NCBI GenBank assembly: GCA_003158895.1
Contig: PMLO01000172.1
Span: 6,652-15,345 of the forward strand
Direction of reading: 5' to 3'
Source of the DNA: Propionibacteriaceae bacterium
GTDB lineage: Bacteria > Actinomycetota > Actinomycetes > Propionibacteriales > Propionibacteriaceae
Length of the DNA: 8,694 bases
A program made the position numbers and the translations under genes. Within the stretch, counting starts at the first letter, position 1; every line of letters starts with the position of its first letter. Positions 1 through 5,770 of this stretch are shown piece by piece. The notes under the pieces were generated by a model. It was not told the origin of the DNA. It ran no database searches and was given only the letters and a program-made list of their open reading frames with translations.

Positions 1-28
1 GGTCGCGCGGGCCTTTCGGCTCGGGACG

Positions 29-81
29 TCCGAAGTTGCGCTGTACGGCGTCGGGTGGAGCGTGGTCAGCGCAACTTCGGA
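29..81. repeat. 15-bp perfect inverted repeat, 23-nt spacer
   Basis: Bases 29-43 (TCCGAAGTTGCGCTG) are the exact reverse complement of bases 67-81, separated by 23 nt. It lies downstream of the stop of the minus-strand GIY-YIG nuclease gene (stop at 146), so transcripts of that gene would run into it and it could act as a terminator or transcript-end hairpin. There is no T-tract after it. The core also occurs a third time at 120-131 in direct orientation, which points to a repeat family rather than a simple terminator. What lies to the left of base 1 is unknown. Confidence 0.6.
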
Positions 82-136
82 GGTTCAACGCCGACGGGCG
101 GTCGCCGCACCTCTTGTGGGCGTAACTTCGGCGGTT
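69..136 (+). repeat. Direct repeat pair GCGYAACTTCGGMGGTT
   Basis: Copies at 69-85 (GCGCAACTTCGGAGGTT) and 120-136 (GCGTAACTTCGGCGGTT) match at 15 of 17 positions with a 51-bp period. The first copy shares its left part with the right arm of the inverted repeat 29-81, so the motif occurs three times within about 110 bp, once inverted and twice direct. No gene overlaps it. Function is unknown; possibilities are an intergenic repeat family, a transcript-end structure, or binding sites for a regulator of a gene to the left of the window. Confidence 0.55.
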
Positions 137-145
137 TGCCGGGCG

Positions 146-1042
146 TCAGCGCACGGGGCACGCCGCGAGAGCCGCGGCGAGGGATGCGTTGAGCTGCAGG
201 AACTCCTGCCACTCAGGACGTGAGACAGACTTCTCATCCGGTGTCGTTGCCTGGTCCCAGCTCTCCAGCCTGCCGTTGCGCAACCGCAAGGTGAGCCGCT
301 GCCCCTCCCGCGACAGGACCAGGTCGAGGTCGGCCGTGCCAAGGAACCGAACGGGGGAAACGACCCACTCGAGACCGCCCAGCTCGGCGTGGATGCTGGC
401 GGCCAGCTCGAACCTCTCGGCCGCCGCAGCCGCATCCCGTCGACCCACCAGCGCTGCCCGTACGGCCGCGACCTCGTCGGGATCCCTGCTCAGGACCCGG
501 TCGACGCGATCGGCCATTGTTGCCGTGTCCGCATGGCCGACACCCCGTACCCGCGCAAGGTCGCGTTCCGTACCGGTCAGACGCGTGCCTGTGTAGGCGA
601 GCGAGAACTCGCGATCCAACGCCGCGACCGCGAGCCGGGTTGCGCCGCCGCCCAGGTACGGCCCGTACCAGCGCACGTCTGAGGTCGTGACCACCTCGTG
701 CGCCACCCCCAGGGACGGCTTTGCCACGTCCAGGCGTACGAAGACGGGGACCTCCAGGCCGCCCGCGATCCGGTTCCATCGAGGCATGCGCTGCTCGAGC
801 AGCAGGCGCTCCGCCCACGCGGCCTCATGCTCAGACCCACAGACGAGCGCTTCGATCCGTGCGATCTGAGGCACCATTCGTCGCAGATGGGACCGGCCAC
901 GCAGATCGCCCCAGTACGAGGAGACGCGGCGGCGCAGATCGCCGGCCCGTCCGATGTACAGAGCGCGACCCCGATCGTCGCGGAACCGGTAGACACCGGG
1001 CTCGGCCGGCAGGAGCGTTACCGCTGACGGCCGCACGCCCAC
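146..1042 (-). CDS. GIY-YIG nuclease, Cho / UvrC N-terminal-half-like
   Basis: Predicted 298-aa nuclease resembling the N-terminal half of UvrC, the part making the 3' incision in nucleotide excision repair; E. coli Cho has this arrangement and nearly this length. Counting from GTG 1042, the GIY-YIG domain has GVY at 16-18, YIG at 29-31, an arginine at 39 and the metal-binding glutamate at 78 (in EAAWAERLLLE), followed by PRWN; all four catalytic positions of UvrC (Tyr, Tyr, Arg, Glu) are kept. A WYGPYLGGG stretch near 125-133 matches the UvrC YFGP region, and a UVR-type helix pair sits around 204-224. The UvrC RNase H-like and HhH domains are absent. Start choice: the open frame extends far into the rhomboid gene, but GTG 1042 is 8 nt after the rhomboid stop and has GAGG (1052-1049) 6 nt upstream; GTG 1036 is the alternative. 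Nuclease class is sure; a repair role is inferred. Confidence 0.85.
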   Translation of the reverse strand: MGVRPSAVTLLPAEPGVYRFRDDRGRALYIGRAGDLRRRVSSYWGDLRGRSHLRRMVPQIARIEALVCGSEHEAAWAERLLLEQRMPRWNRIAGGLEVPVFVRLDVAKPSLGVAHEVVTTSDVRWYGPYLGGGATRLAVAALDREFSLAYTGTRLTGTERDLARVRGVGHADTATMADRVDRVLSRDPDEVAAVRAALVGRRDAAAAAERFELAASIHAELGGLEWVVSPVRFLGTADLDLVLSREGQRLTLRLRNGRLESWDQATTPDEKSVSRPEWQEFLQLNASLAAALAACPVR

Positions 1043-1048
1043 GGCCGG

Positions 1049-1052
1049 CCTC
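1049..1052 (-). promoter_or_regulatory. Shine-Dalgarno GAGG overlapping the rhomboid stop codon
   Basis: On the minus strand GAGG (1052-1049) overlaps the TGA stop of the rhomboid gene (1053-1051) and lies 6 nt before GTG 1042. It favours the 1042 start over 1036 for the nuclease and suggests translational coupling: ribosomes finishing the rhomboid ORF would reinitiate on the nuclease. Confidence 0.5.
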
Positions 1053-1959
1053 AGGCCAGCATCAGGGACCTCGCCACGATGGCGGCGAGGATGACGACGG
1101 TGAGCGCGGACAGTCCGTACACCTGGATCTGATGCCGGCGCTCTCGGGGGGCGTAGGCCATGATCCAGCCCGCCAGGAGCCCGGCTACGAGGCCGCCGAA
1201 GTGGCCCTGCCAGGAGATCGTGTTGAGGTAGAACATGTCGTACGCGATGTTGGCGCCCAGGATGATCAGGATCTGCTGGTAGCGGCCCTTCGCCTTGTAC
1301 GTGAGGACGAGGATCGCGCCCAGGACTCCGAACAGGGCGCCGGACGCACCAACGCTCGAGGTTTCGGGGGTGGTCAGCCACATGACACTCGCCGACCCGG
1401 CAAGGCCGGCGATCCCGTATACGGCGAGGAACCGTGTGCGCCCAAGGAGCCGCTCAAGGAGCGGGCCGATGATGAACAACGACACCATGTTCACCCCGAG
1501 GTGCACGATATTGAGGTGTGTGAACATGGACGTGACGACCTGCCACCACGCGCCGCTGGAGACGCCGGCAACCCAGTTGTTGCCGTTCGCGACGCAGGCC
1601 GCCTTCAGGACCCCTGGGTAGTACGACCCGGGGTCGATCACGTCGAGGCACAGGCCGCGCGGCACGAGCGCAAGGCTGTTGAAGAGTAGTGGCCCCTTGT
1701 TCGTCATCAGCCAGACCACGGTGTTGATGACGATCAGGACGATCGACGTGAGCCGGGGATCGCGGCTGGGATGGCCGCCGTACGGGAGAATCCCCTGCCT
1801 CGTCTCACGGGCACCCTGTCTCGTGCACTCGGGGCACTGGAAGCCCACGGCCGCGTCGACCATGCACGCGGGACAGATGGGACGGTGGCAGCGCGTGCAC
1901 ACCACACCCGCCGCGACACCTGCGTGCCGGTAGCACGTCATGGACCCGGTCTCGGTCAC
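1051..1959 (-). CDS. Rhomboid family intramembrane serine protease with N-terminal zinc finger
   Basis: Predicted 302-aa membrane protease that would cleave transmembrane substrates within the bilayer; substrate unknown. Residues 9-45 form a B-box-like zinc-binding module (C9, H12, C21, C24, C29, C32, C42, C45). A linker (about 46-68) leads to a hydrophobic rhomboid core. HxxxN on the second core helix is H153...N157; the catalytic serine is S206 in GASGALFG, and the partner histidine is H253 in QGHFGG, followed by the small-residue run GGLVAGLLAG. A last hydrophobic helix spans about 280-299, so six or seven membrane segments are likely. Start: GTG 1959 has GGGAG (1970-1966) 6 nt upstream and is preferred; ATG 1941 would begin at MTCYRHAG and still keep the whole finger. 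It is the first gene of a two-gene unit with the GIY-YIG nuclease. Family assignment is firm; zinc binding is inferred from the residue pattern. Confidence 0.93.
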   Translation of the reverse strand: MTETGSMTCYRHAGVAAGVVCTRCHRPICPACMVDAAVGFQCPECTRQGARETRQGILPYGGHPSRDPRLTSIVLIVINTVVWLMTNKGPLLFNSLALVPRGLCLDVIDPGSYYPGVLKAACVANGNNWVAGVSSGAWWQVVTSMFTHLNIVHLGVNMVSLFIIGPLLERLLGRTRFLAVYGIAGLAGSASVMWLTTPETSSVGASGALFGVLGAILVLTYKAKGRYQQILIILGANIAYDMFYLNTISWQGHFGGLVAGLLAGWIMAYAPRERRHQIQVYGLSALTVVILAAIVARSLMLA

Positions 1960-1965
1960 GCGAGT

Positions 1966-1970
1966 CTCCC
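1966..1970 (-). promoter_or_regulatory. Shine-Dalgarno GGGAG of the rhomboid gene
   Basis: GGGAG on the minus strand (1970-1966) lies 6 nt before GTG 1959 and decides the start over ATG 1941, which has no comparable element. It implies a real 5' leader, unlike the divergent glgP gene. Confidence 0.6.
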
Positions 1971-2013
1971 GCGCGATCGAGCGGTCACGCTGACGTCTTC
2001 GGCCTCGAGTTCC

Positions 2014-2092
2014 ACAGGGACAATCCTGTCATGCCCTTCCGACAGCCCGTGGCACGGCACGGTCTCGCGCCTCGATAGCACGGTTGTCTCGC
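2014..2092. other. Middle of divergent intergenic region: small dyad and imperfect direct repeat
   Basis: The 202-bp gap between rhomboid and glgP (1960-2161) holds no credible gene. Besides the marked RBS, operator and -10 sites it contains a short dyad ACAGG-GACAAT-CCTGT (2014-2029) and an imperfect direct repeat, GCACGGTCTCGC at 2057-2068 versus GCACGGTTGTCTCGC at 2078-2092. A second TACGGT hexamer lies at 2109-2114 and could be another -10 box for glgP. The rhomboid promoter should lie here, but I could not pick a convincing -10/-35 pair for it. Confidence 0.3.
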
Positions 2093-2124
2093 ATGGCGAC
2101 ACGATCTGTACGGTCCGTGGACGT

Positions 2125-2143
2125 TTTCATGCTTGAAACATGA
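2125..2143. promoter_or_regulatory. Dyad (candidate operator) upstream of glgP
   Basis: Two nested inverted repeats overlap here: TTTCA-TGCT-TGAAA (2125-2138) and TCATG-N7-CATGA (2127-2131 with 2139-2143). It is an AT-rich island in GC-rich DNA, and for a -10 at 2150-2155 it covers the position where a -35 element would lie (about 2126-2132). That placement suits a repressor or activator of glgP. The binding protein is unknown. Confidence 0.4.
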
Positions 2144-2149
2144 CCACGT

Positions 2150-2155
2150 TACGGT
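2150..2155 (+). promoter_or_regulatory. -10 hexamer TACGGT for a possible leaderless glgP transcript
   Basis: TACGGT fits the actinobacterial TANNNT -10 consensus and ends exactly 6 nt before ATG 2162, so transcription would begin at or near the A of the start codon. No good Shine-Dalgarno precedes ATG 2162 (only GGTG nearby), consistent with leaderless initiation. The -35 region is weak (TTCATG at 2126-2131, 18-bp spacer). Confidence 0.45.
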
Positions 2156-2161
2156 GATCCA

Positions 2162-4741
2162 ATGAGTGCTGAGTCCGTTGCCGAGGAGTCCGATGTGAAC
2201 GATCAAGATCCCGACGTTCACGCCGATGAGACGCCGACCACAGAGACCCGCCACGTGGGTCCCCACTTCCAGCCCACGCATCCCATCGCCCTGGCGGCCG
2301 TCACGACACCGCCGCACTCGGTCGACGGCTTCGTGAAGGAGTTCCTGCGCGAGCTGAACGGCAGCCAAGGCGTCGCGCTCGGGGGATCCACGGTCAACGA
2401 CCAATATCTCGCGCTGGCCAAGACCGTGCGCCACTACCTCATGGCCCGCTGGCTGGAGACGAAGCGGCACAACCGCCAGACCAAGGCGAAGACCATCGGG
2501 TACTTGTCCGCGGAGTACCTTCTTGGCCGCCAGCTCGGCAACGCCCTCCTCGCGACCGACCTCACCGAGATCGCCGCGAAGGCGCTCGAGAGCTGCGGCC
2601 TGGACATCGCGACGCTGCGCGCGCAGGAGGTCGAGCCGGGCCTCGGCAACGGCGGCCTCGGTCGCCTCGCCGCCTGCTTCATCGACTCCCTCGCGACGAT
2701 GAGCGTGCCCTGTATCGGCTACGGCATCCGCTATGAGTACGGCATCTTCCGTCAGACGTTCGTCGACGGCCGCCAGGTCGAGCAGCCGGACACGTGGCTG
2801 TCGCTCGGCGCACCGTGGGAGTTCCCGCACCCGGAAGCCTCCGTGCAGGTCGACTTCGGCGGCCACACGGAGACGTACGACGACTTGGGCACGACGCGTA
2901 CGCGCTGGGTGCCGGCGTGGAACGTGCTCGGCATCCCATACAACTACATGGTCCCCGGCTACCAGAACGGCCGCGTGAACACGCTGCGCCTCTGGAGCGC
3001 CCAGGCCACGAAGGCGTTCGACCTGGCGATCTTCAACGCCGGCGACTACGCCGAGGCCGTCCGTGCGCAGACGTTCGCGGAGAACATCACGAAGGTGCTG
3101 TACCCCGAGGACTCGACGCCTCAGGGCAAGGAGCTGCGTCTGCAGCAGCAGTACTTCTTCGTCGCCTGCTCGCTCCACGACTTCATCGACGGAATGCTCG
3201 AGGAGGACTACGACCTCCACGACCTGCCGAAGCGGATCATGTTCCAGCTCAACGACACGCATCCGGTCATCGCGGTGCCGGAGCTCATGCGGATACTCGT
3301 CGACGAGAAGCAGTACGAGTGGGACGAGGCCTGGGAGATCACGAAGCATTGCTTCGCGTACACCTGCCACACGCTCCTGCCCGAGGCGCTGGAGATGTGG
3401 TCGGTGGAGCTGCTCGGTCGGCTGCTGCCGCGCCACCTGGAGATCATCTTCAAGATCAACGACAACTTCCTCGAGGAGGTCCGCGAGGCGTTCCCGGACG
3501 ACGAGCTGCGCGCGCGCCGGATGTCCATCGTCACCGAGTACCCGGAGCGGGCCGTACGGATGGCCTACCTCGCCACCGTCGCCTCCACCAAGGTCAATGG
3601 CGTTGCTGCCCTCCAGTCGGAGCTGCTGGCCGAGAAGGTCCTGCCTGACTTCTCCACCTACTGGCCGGACAAGTTCACCAACGTCACCAACGGCGTGACG
3701 CCCCGGCGGTTCATCCGCCTGGCGAACCCGTCGCTGAGCCAGCTCATCACCGATGCGCTCGGCCCGGGGTGGGTCACCGACCTGGAGAGGCTCGAGGAGC
3801 TGGAGCCGTACGCCGAGGACGAGGACTTCCGCAAGGCGTTCAGGGAGTCGAAGGAAACCAACAAGACACGTCTGTACAACCTGCTGCGAGCCCGCGACGG
3901 CATCGACCTGCCGGACGGCAACCTGCTCGACGTCATGGTCAAGCGGCTCCACGAGTACAAGCGGCAGAGCCTCAAGCTGCTCCACGTCGTCACGCTGTAC
4001 GACGGACTGATCTCCGGTCGGCTCGACGCGACGAAGGTCACGCCGCGGACGGTGGTCTTCGGTGCGAAGGCCGCACCTGGCTACAAGATGGCCAAGGAGA
4101 CGATCTACCTCATCAACCGCGTCGCCGAGACGATCAACGCCGACAAGCGGGTACGGGGCCGGCTCAAGGTCGCGTTCCCCGCGAACTACAACGTCACCCT
4201 CGCCGAGAAGCTCATCCCGGCGGCCGACCTGTCCGAGCAGATCTCGCTCGCGGGGATGGAGGCGTCCGGTACGGGCAACATGAAGTTCGCGCTCAACGGT
4301 GCACTCACGGTGGGTACCGACGATGGCGCGAACATCGAGATCCGCAAGCTGGTGGGCGACGACAACTTCTTCCTGTTCGGCATGACCGAGCCGGAGGTCA
4401 CGGCGCTGACGGCCGCGGGCTATCGGCCCAGCGAGTACTACGAGAGCAACGCGACCCTGAAGAGCGCCATCGACCTCATCTCGTCCGGCATCTTCTCGGA
4501 CGGCGACCGGAACGCGTTCGAGATGGTCGTCTCCAACCTGCTCTATCAGGACCGCTTCATGGCGCTGGCCGACTACCAGCCGTACATGGACGCCCAAGCG
4601 GCGGTTGAGAAGGCGTACGCCGACGAGGAAGCCTGGACGCGCTCCGCGATCCTCAACATCGCGCGGTCGGGGTTCTTCTCGTCCGACCGCTCGATGAGGG
4701 ACTACCTCACCAAGATCTGGGGCGCCACCCCGGACCGCTGA
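2162..4741 (+). CDS. glgP: Glycogen / alpha-glucan phosphorylase (GT35)
   Basis: PLP-dependent cytoplasmic phosphorylase that removes terminal alpha-1,4-linked glucose from glycogen or maltodextrin with phosphate, giving glucose-1-phosphate. The 859-aa product spans the whole family: GYLSAEYLLGR near 113-123, GLGNGGLGRLAACFIDS at 160-176, the KRLHEYKRQ motif starting at K594, and the cofactor-binding segment EASGTGNMKFALNGALT with the PLP lysine at K708. About 40 N-terminal residues before HPIALAAV are acidic and probably disordered. Two starts compete: ATG 2162, with a leaderless-type -10, and in-frame GTG 2195, with a perfect GAGGAG (2183-2188) 6 nt upstream; the choice removes only 11 residues and no domain. 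The gene stands alone between a divergent rhomboid unit and a convergent aldolase gene, and is closed by a strong hairpin. Function is firm; glycogen versus maltodextrin preference cannot be read from sequence. Confidence 0.97.
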   Translation: MSAESVAEESDVNDQDPDVHADETPTTETRHVGPHFQPTHPIALAAVTTPPHSVDGFVKEFLRELNGSQGVALGGSTVNDQYLALAKTVRHYLMARWLETKRHNRQTKAKTIGYLSAEYLLGRQLGNALLATDLTEIAAKALESCGLDIATLRAQEVEPGLGNGGLGRLAACFIDSLATMSVPCIGYGIRYEYGIFRQTFVDGRQVEQPDTWLSLGAPWEFPHPEASVQVDFGGHTETYDDLGTTRTRWVPAWNVLGIPYNYMVPGYQNGRVNTLRLWSAQATKAFDLAIFNAGDYAEAVRAQTFAENITKVLYPEDSTPQGKELRLQQQYFFVACSLHDFIDGMLEEDYDLHDLPKRIMFQLNDTHPVIAVPELMRILVDEKQYEWDEAWEITKHCFAYTCHTLLPEALEMWSVELLGRLLPRHLEIIFKINDNFLEEVREAFPDDELRARRMSIVTEYPERAVRMAYLATVASTKVNGVAALQSELLAEKVLPDFSTYWPDKFTNVTNGVTPRRFIRLANPSLSQLITDALGPGWVTDLERLEELEPYAEDEDFRKAFRESKETNKTRLYNLLRARDGIDLPDGNLLDVMVKRLHEYKRQSLKLLHVVTLYDGLISGRLDATKVTPRTVVFGAKAAPGYKMAKETIYLINRVAETINADKRVRGRLKVAFPANYNVTLAEKLIPAADLSEQISLAGMEASGTGNMKFALNGALTVGTDDGANIEIRKLVGDDNFFLFGMTEPEVTALTAAGYRPSEYYESNATLKSAIDLISSGIFSDGDRNAFEMVVSNLLYQDRFMALADYQPYMDAQAAVEKAYADEEAWTRSAILNIARSGFFSSDRSMRDYLTKIWGATPDR
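2183..2197 (+). promoter_or_regulatory. Internal Shine-Dalgarno GAGGAG plus GTG: alternative glgP start
   Basis: GAGGAG at 2183-2188, then 6 nt, then in-frame GTG 2195-2197 (residue 12 of the longer form, giving a protein beginning VNDQDPDV, with Met at the start). It is the best ribosome-binding site near this gene. GAG GAG also simply encodes Glu-Glu in an acidic tail, so coincidence is possible. Confidence 0.4.
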
Positions 4742-4763
4742 CGGCGGCCCACGAGGCTCACCA

Positions 4764-4799
4764 GCGACCGGACAGGCATCCAGATGCCTGTCCGGTCGC
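4764..4799. terminator. Perfect 17-bp hairpin between convergent genes: bidirectional terminator
   Basis: Bases 4764-4780 are the exact reverse complement of 4783-4799, leaving a nominal 2-nt loop (in RNA a 4-nt loop on a 16-bp stem). It lies 22 nt after the glgP stop and 12 nt after the aldolase stop on the other strand, so it can serve both transcripts. There is no U-tract on either side, as is common for hairpin terminators in GC-rich actinobacteria. Confidence 0.88.
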
Positions 4800-4811
4800 C
4801 GGTCTCGGGGC

Positions 4812-5699
4812 CTACGTCGTCGACGCGGCGTAGATCGAGCTGATCGACTCGGCGAGCGCCGTGTCGAACTCCTCCGTCGTCATGTCCACGCGAAGCCCCT
4901 CGGTCAGGGCGCGCGAGAAGCTCGCGATCAGGCGGGGATTGCGAGCCAGCCGTGTGTTGGCCTCCTCGCGCGAGTAGCCGCCCGACAGAGCCACGACCCG
5001 TACGACCTGGGGGTGCTCGATCAGCGGCGTGTAGAAGCCGTCGACGTCCGGGATCGTGAGCTTGAACATGATCGGTCCGTCGAACGTGTCGGCGAGCAGG
5101 TGCTTGCCGATCTCGTCCATGAGGATCTGCTCGCACTCGCCCTTGTCGGGCGCGGTGATGTCGACCTCGGGCTCCAGGATGGGAACCAGGTCGGCGGCCG
5201 AGATCTGTCGGCCCAGCTCGAACTGCTGCGCGACGATGGCGGCGATGCCGTCCCGGTCGGCGGACCGGATGACCGAGCGCATCTTCGTCCCGAAGATGCG
5301 CGCTGCCTTGGCGCGCTCGAGCAGCGTGTCGAGGCCGGGGATCGGCTTCATGAGACGTACGCCCTGTGCTTCGTCCGCGAGCCCCTTGTCGACCTTGAGG
5401 AACGGCACGACGTGCTTGGCCTCCCACAGGTAGTCTGCGCTCGCCTGCCCGCCGAACGTACGATCCATCGTCATCTCGAACAGAATTGCGCCGAGAATGT
5501 GCGAGCCGTTGAAGGCGGGGCTCATGACGATCCGCTCCCTCATCGCGTGGACGAGGTCGTACATCTCGGCATCGCCGGCGTACGAGTCTGCGTTGATCCC
5601 GTACAGCGCCAGTGCTTTGGGGGTGCTGCCACCACTCTGGTCCAGGGCGGCGATGAAGCCTTGCCCGCTTGCCATGTGTTCCATCTGAGACGCGAACAT
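4812..5699 (-). CDS. Fructose-bisphosphate aldolase, class I (FdaB type)
   Basis: Schiff-base aldolase that interconverts fructose-1,6-bisphosphate with dihydroxyacetone phosphate and glyceraldehyde-3-phosphate in glycolysis and gluconeogenesis. The 295-aa product has the bacterial class I layout: ALDQSGGSTPKAL at 18-30, FLKVDKGL at 100-107, FGTKMRSVI at 136-144, LEPEVD at 175-180, the Schiff-base lysine K213 in MFKLTIP, and VALSGGYSREEAN at 236-248. Length matches the staphylococcal-type enzyme of about 295 aa. The open frame continues upstream, but ATG 5699 is chosen because GGAGG (5711-5707) lies 7 nt before it and homology begins there. Many actinobacteria rely on a metal-dependent class II aldolase; whether this host also has one cannot be seen. 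The gene is 71 nt downstream of the HAD gene, with its own candidate promoter and a dyad in the gap. Confidence 0.95.
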   Translation of the reverse strand: MFASQMEHMASGQGFIAALDQSGGSTPKALALYGINADSYAGDAEMYDLVHAMRERIVMSPAFNGSHILGAILFEMTMDRTFGGQASADYLWEAKHVVPFLKVDKGLADEAQGVRLMKPIPGLDTLLERAKAARIFGTKMRSVIRSADRDGIAAIVAQQFELGRQISAADLVPILEPEVDITAPDKGECEQILMDEIGKHLLADTFDGPIMFKLTIPDVDGFYTPLIEHPQVVRVVALSGGYSREEANTRLARNPRLIASFSRALTEGLRVDMTTEEFDTALAESISSIYAASTT

Positions 5700-5706
5700 C
5701 GTCAAA

Positions 5707-5711
5707 CCTCC
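5707..5711 (-). promoter_or_regulatory. Shine-Dalgarno GGAGG of the aldolase gene
   Basis: GGAGG on the minus strand (5711-5707) is 7 nt from ATG 5699 and fixes that start against in-frame upstream starts. Its first base directly abuts the 12-bp dyad at 5712-5739. Confidence 0.8.
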
Positions 5712-5739
5712 AGTGAGACCACGCTCTCGTGGGCTCACT
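5712..5739 (-). promoter_or_regulatory. 12-bp dyad with 4-nt loop abutting the aldolase SD
   Basis: Left arm AGTGAGACCACG (5712-5723) pairs with right arm CGTGGGCTCACT (5728-5739) at 11 of 12 positions (mismatch 5718/5733) around a CTCT loop. In the aldolase mRNA the hairpin would end right at the first base of the SD. It could be an operator dyad, a leader hairpin controlling ribosome access or mRNA stability, or the end of the HAD transcript. No T-tract follows, which argues against a classical terminator. Confidence 0.5.
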
Positions 5740-5742
5740 TTC

Positions 5743-5748
5743 ACCGTA
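5743..5748 (-). promoter_or_regulatory. Candidate -10 (TACGGT) for the aldolase gene
   Basis: TACGGT on the minus strand (5748-5743) is identical to the glgP -10 and shares the following GA (TACGGTGA in both). Transcription would start near 5736, inside the upstream arm of the dyad, giving a leader of about 37 nt with the SD. That would make the dyad work as DNA (operator) rather than as a full RNA hairpin. The -35 is not clear. Confidence 0.3.
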
Positions 5749-5770
5749 CGCCGGTCCGGTGTGGTTGGTG

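Noticed and set aside
1043..1381. Upstream part of the GIY-YIG frame starting at 1381
   Set aside because: It overlaps the C-terminal half of the rhomboid gene in another frame and has no homology. GTG 1042 with GAGG is a far better start.
1985..4597. 870-codon open frame antisense to glycogen phosphorylase
   Set aside because: It mirrors glgP, with Arg/Val/Glu/Leu-rich low-complexity translation and no recognisable domain. Long antisense frames are expected opposite GC-rich genes with G/C third positions.
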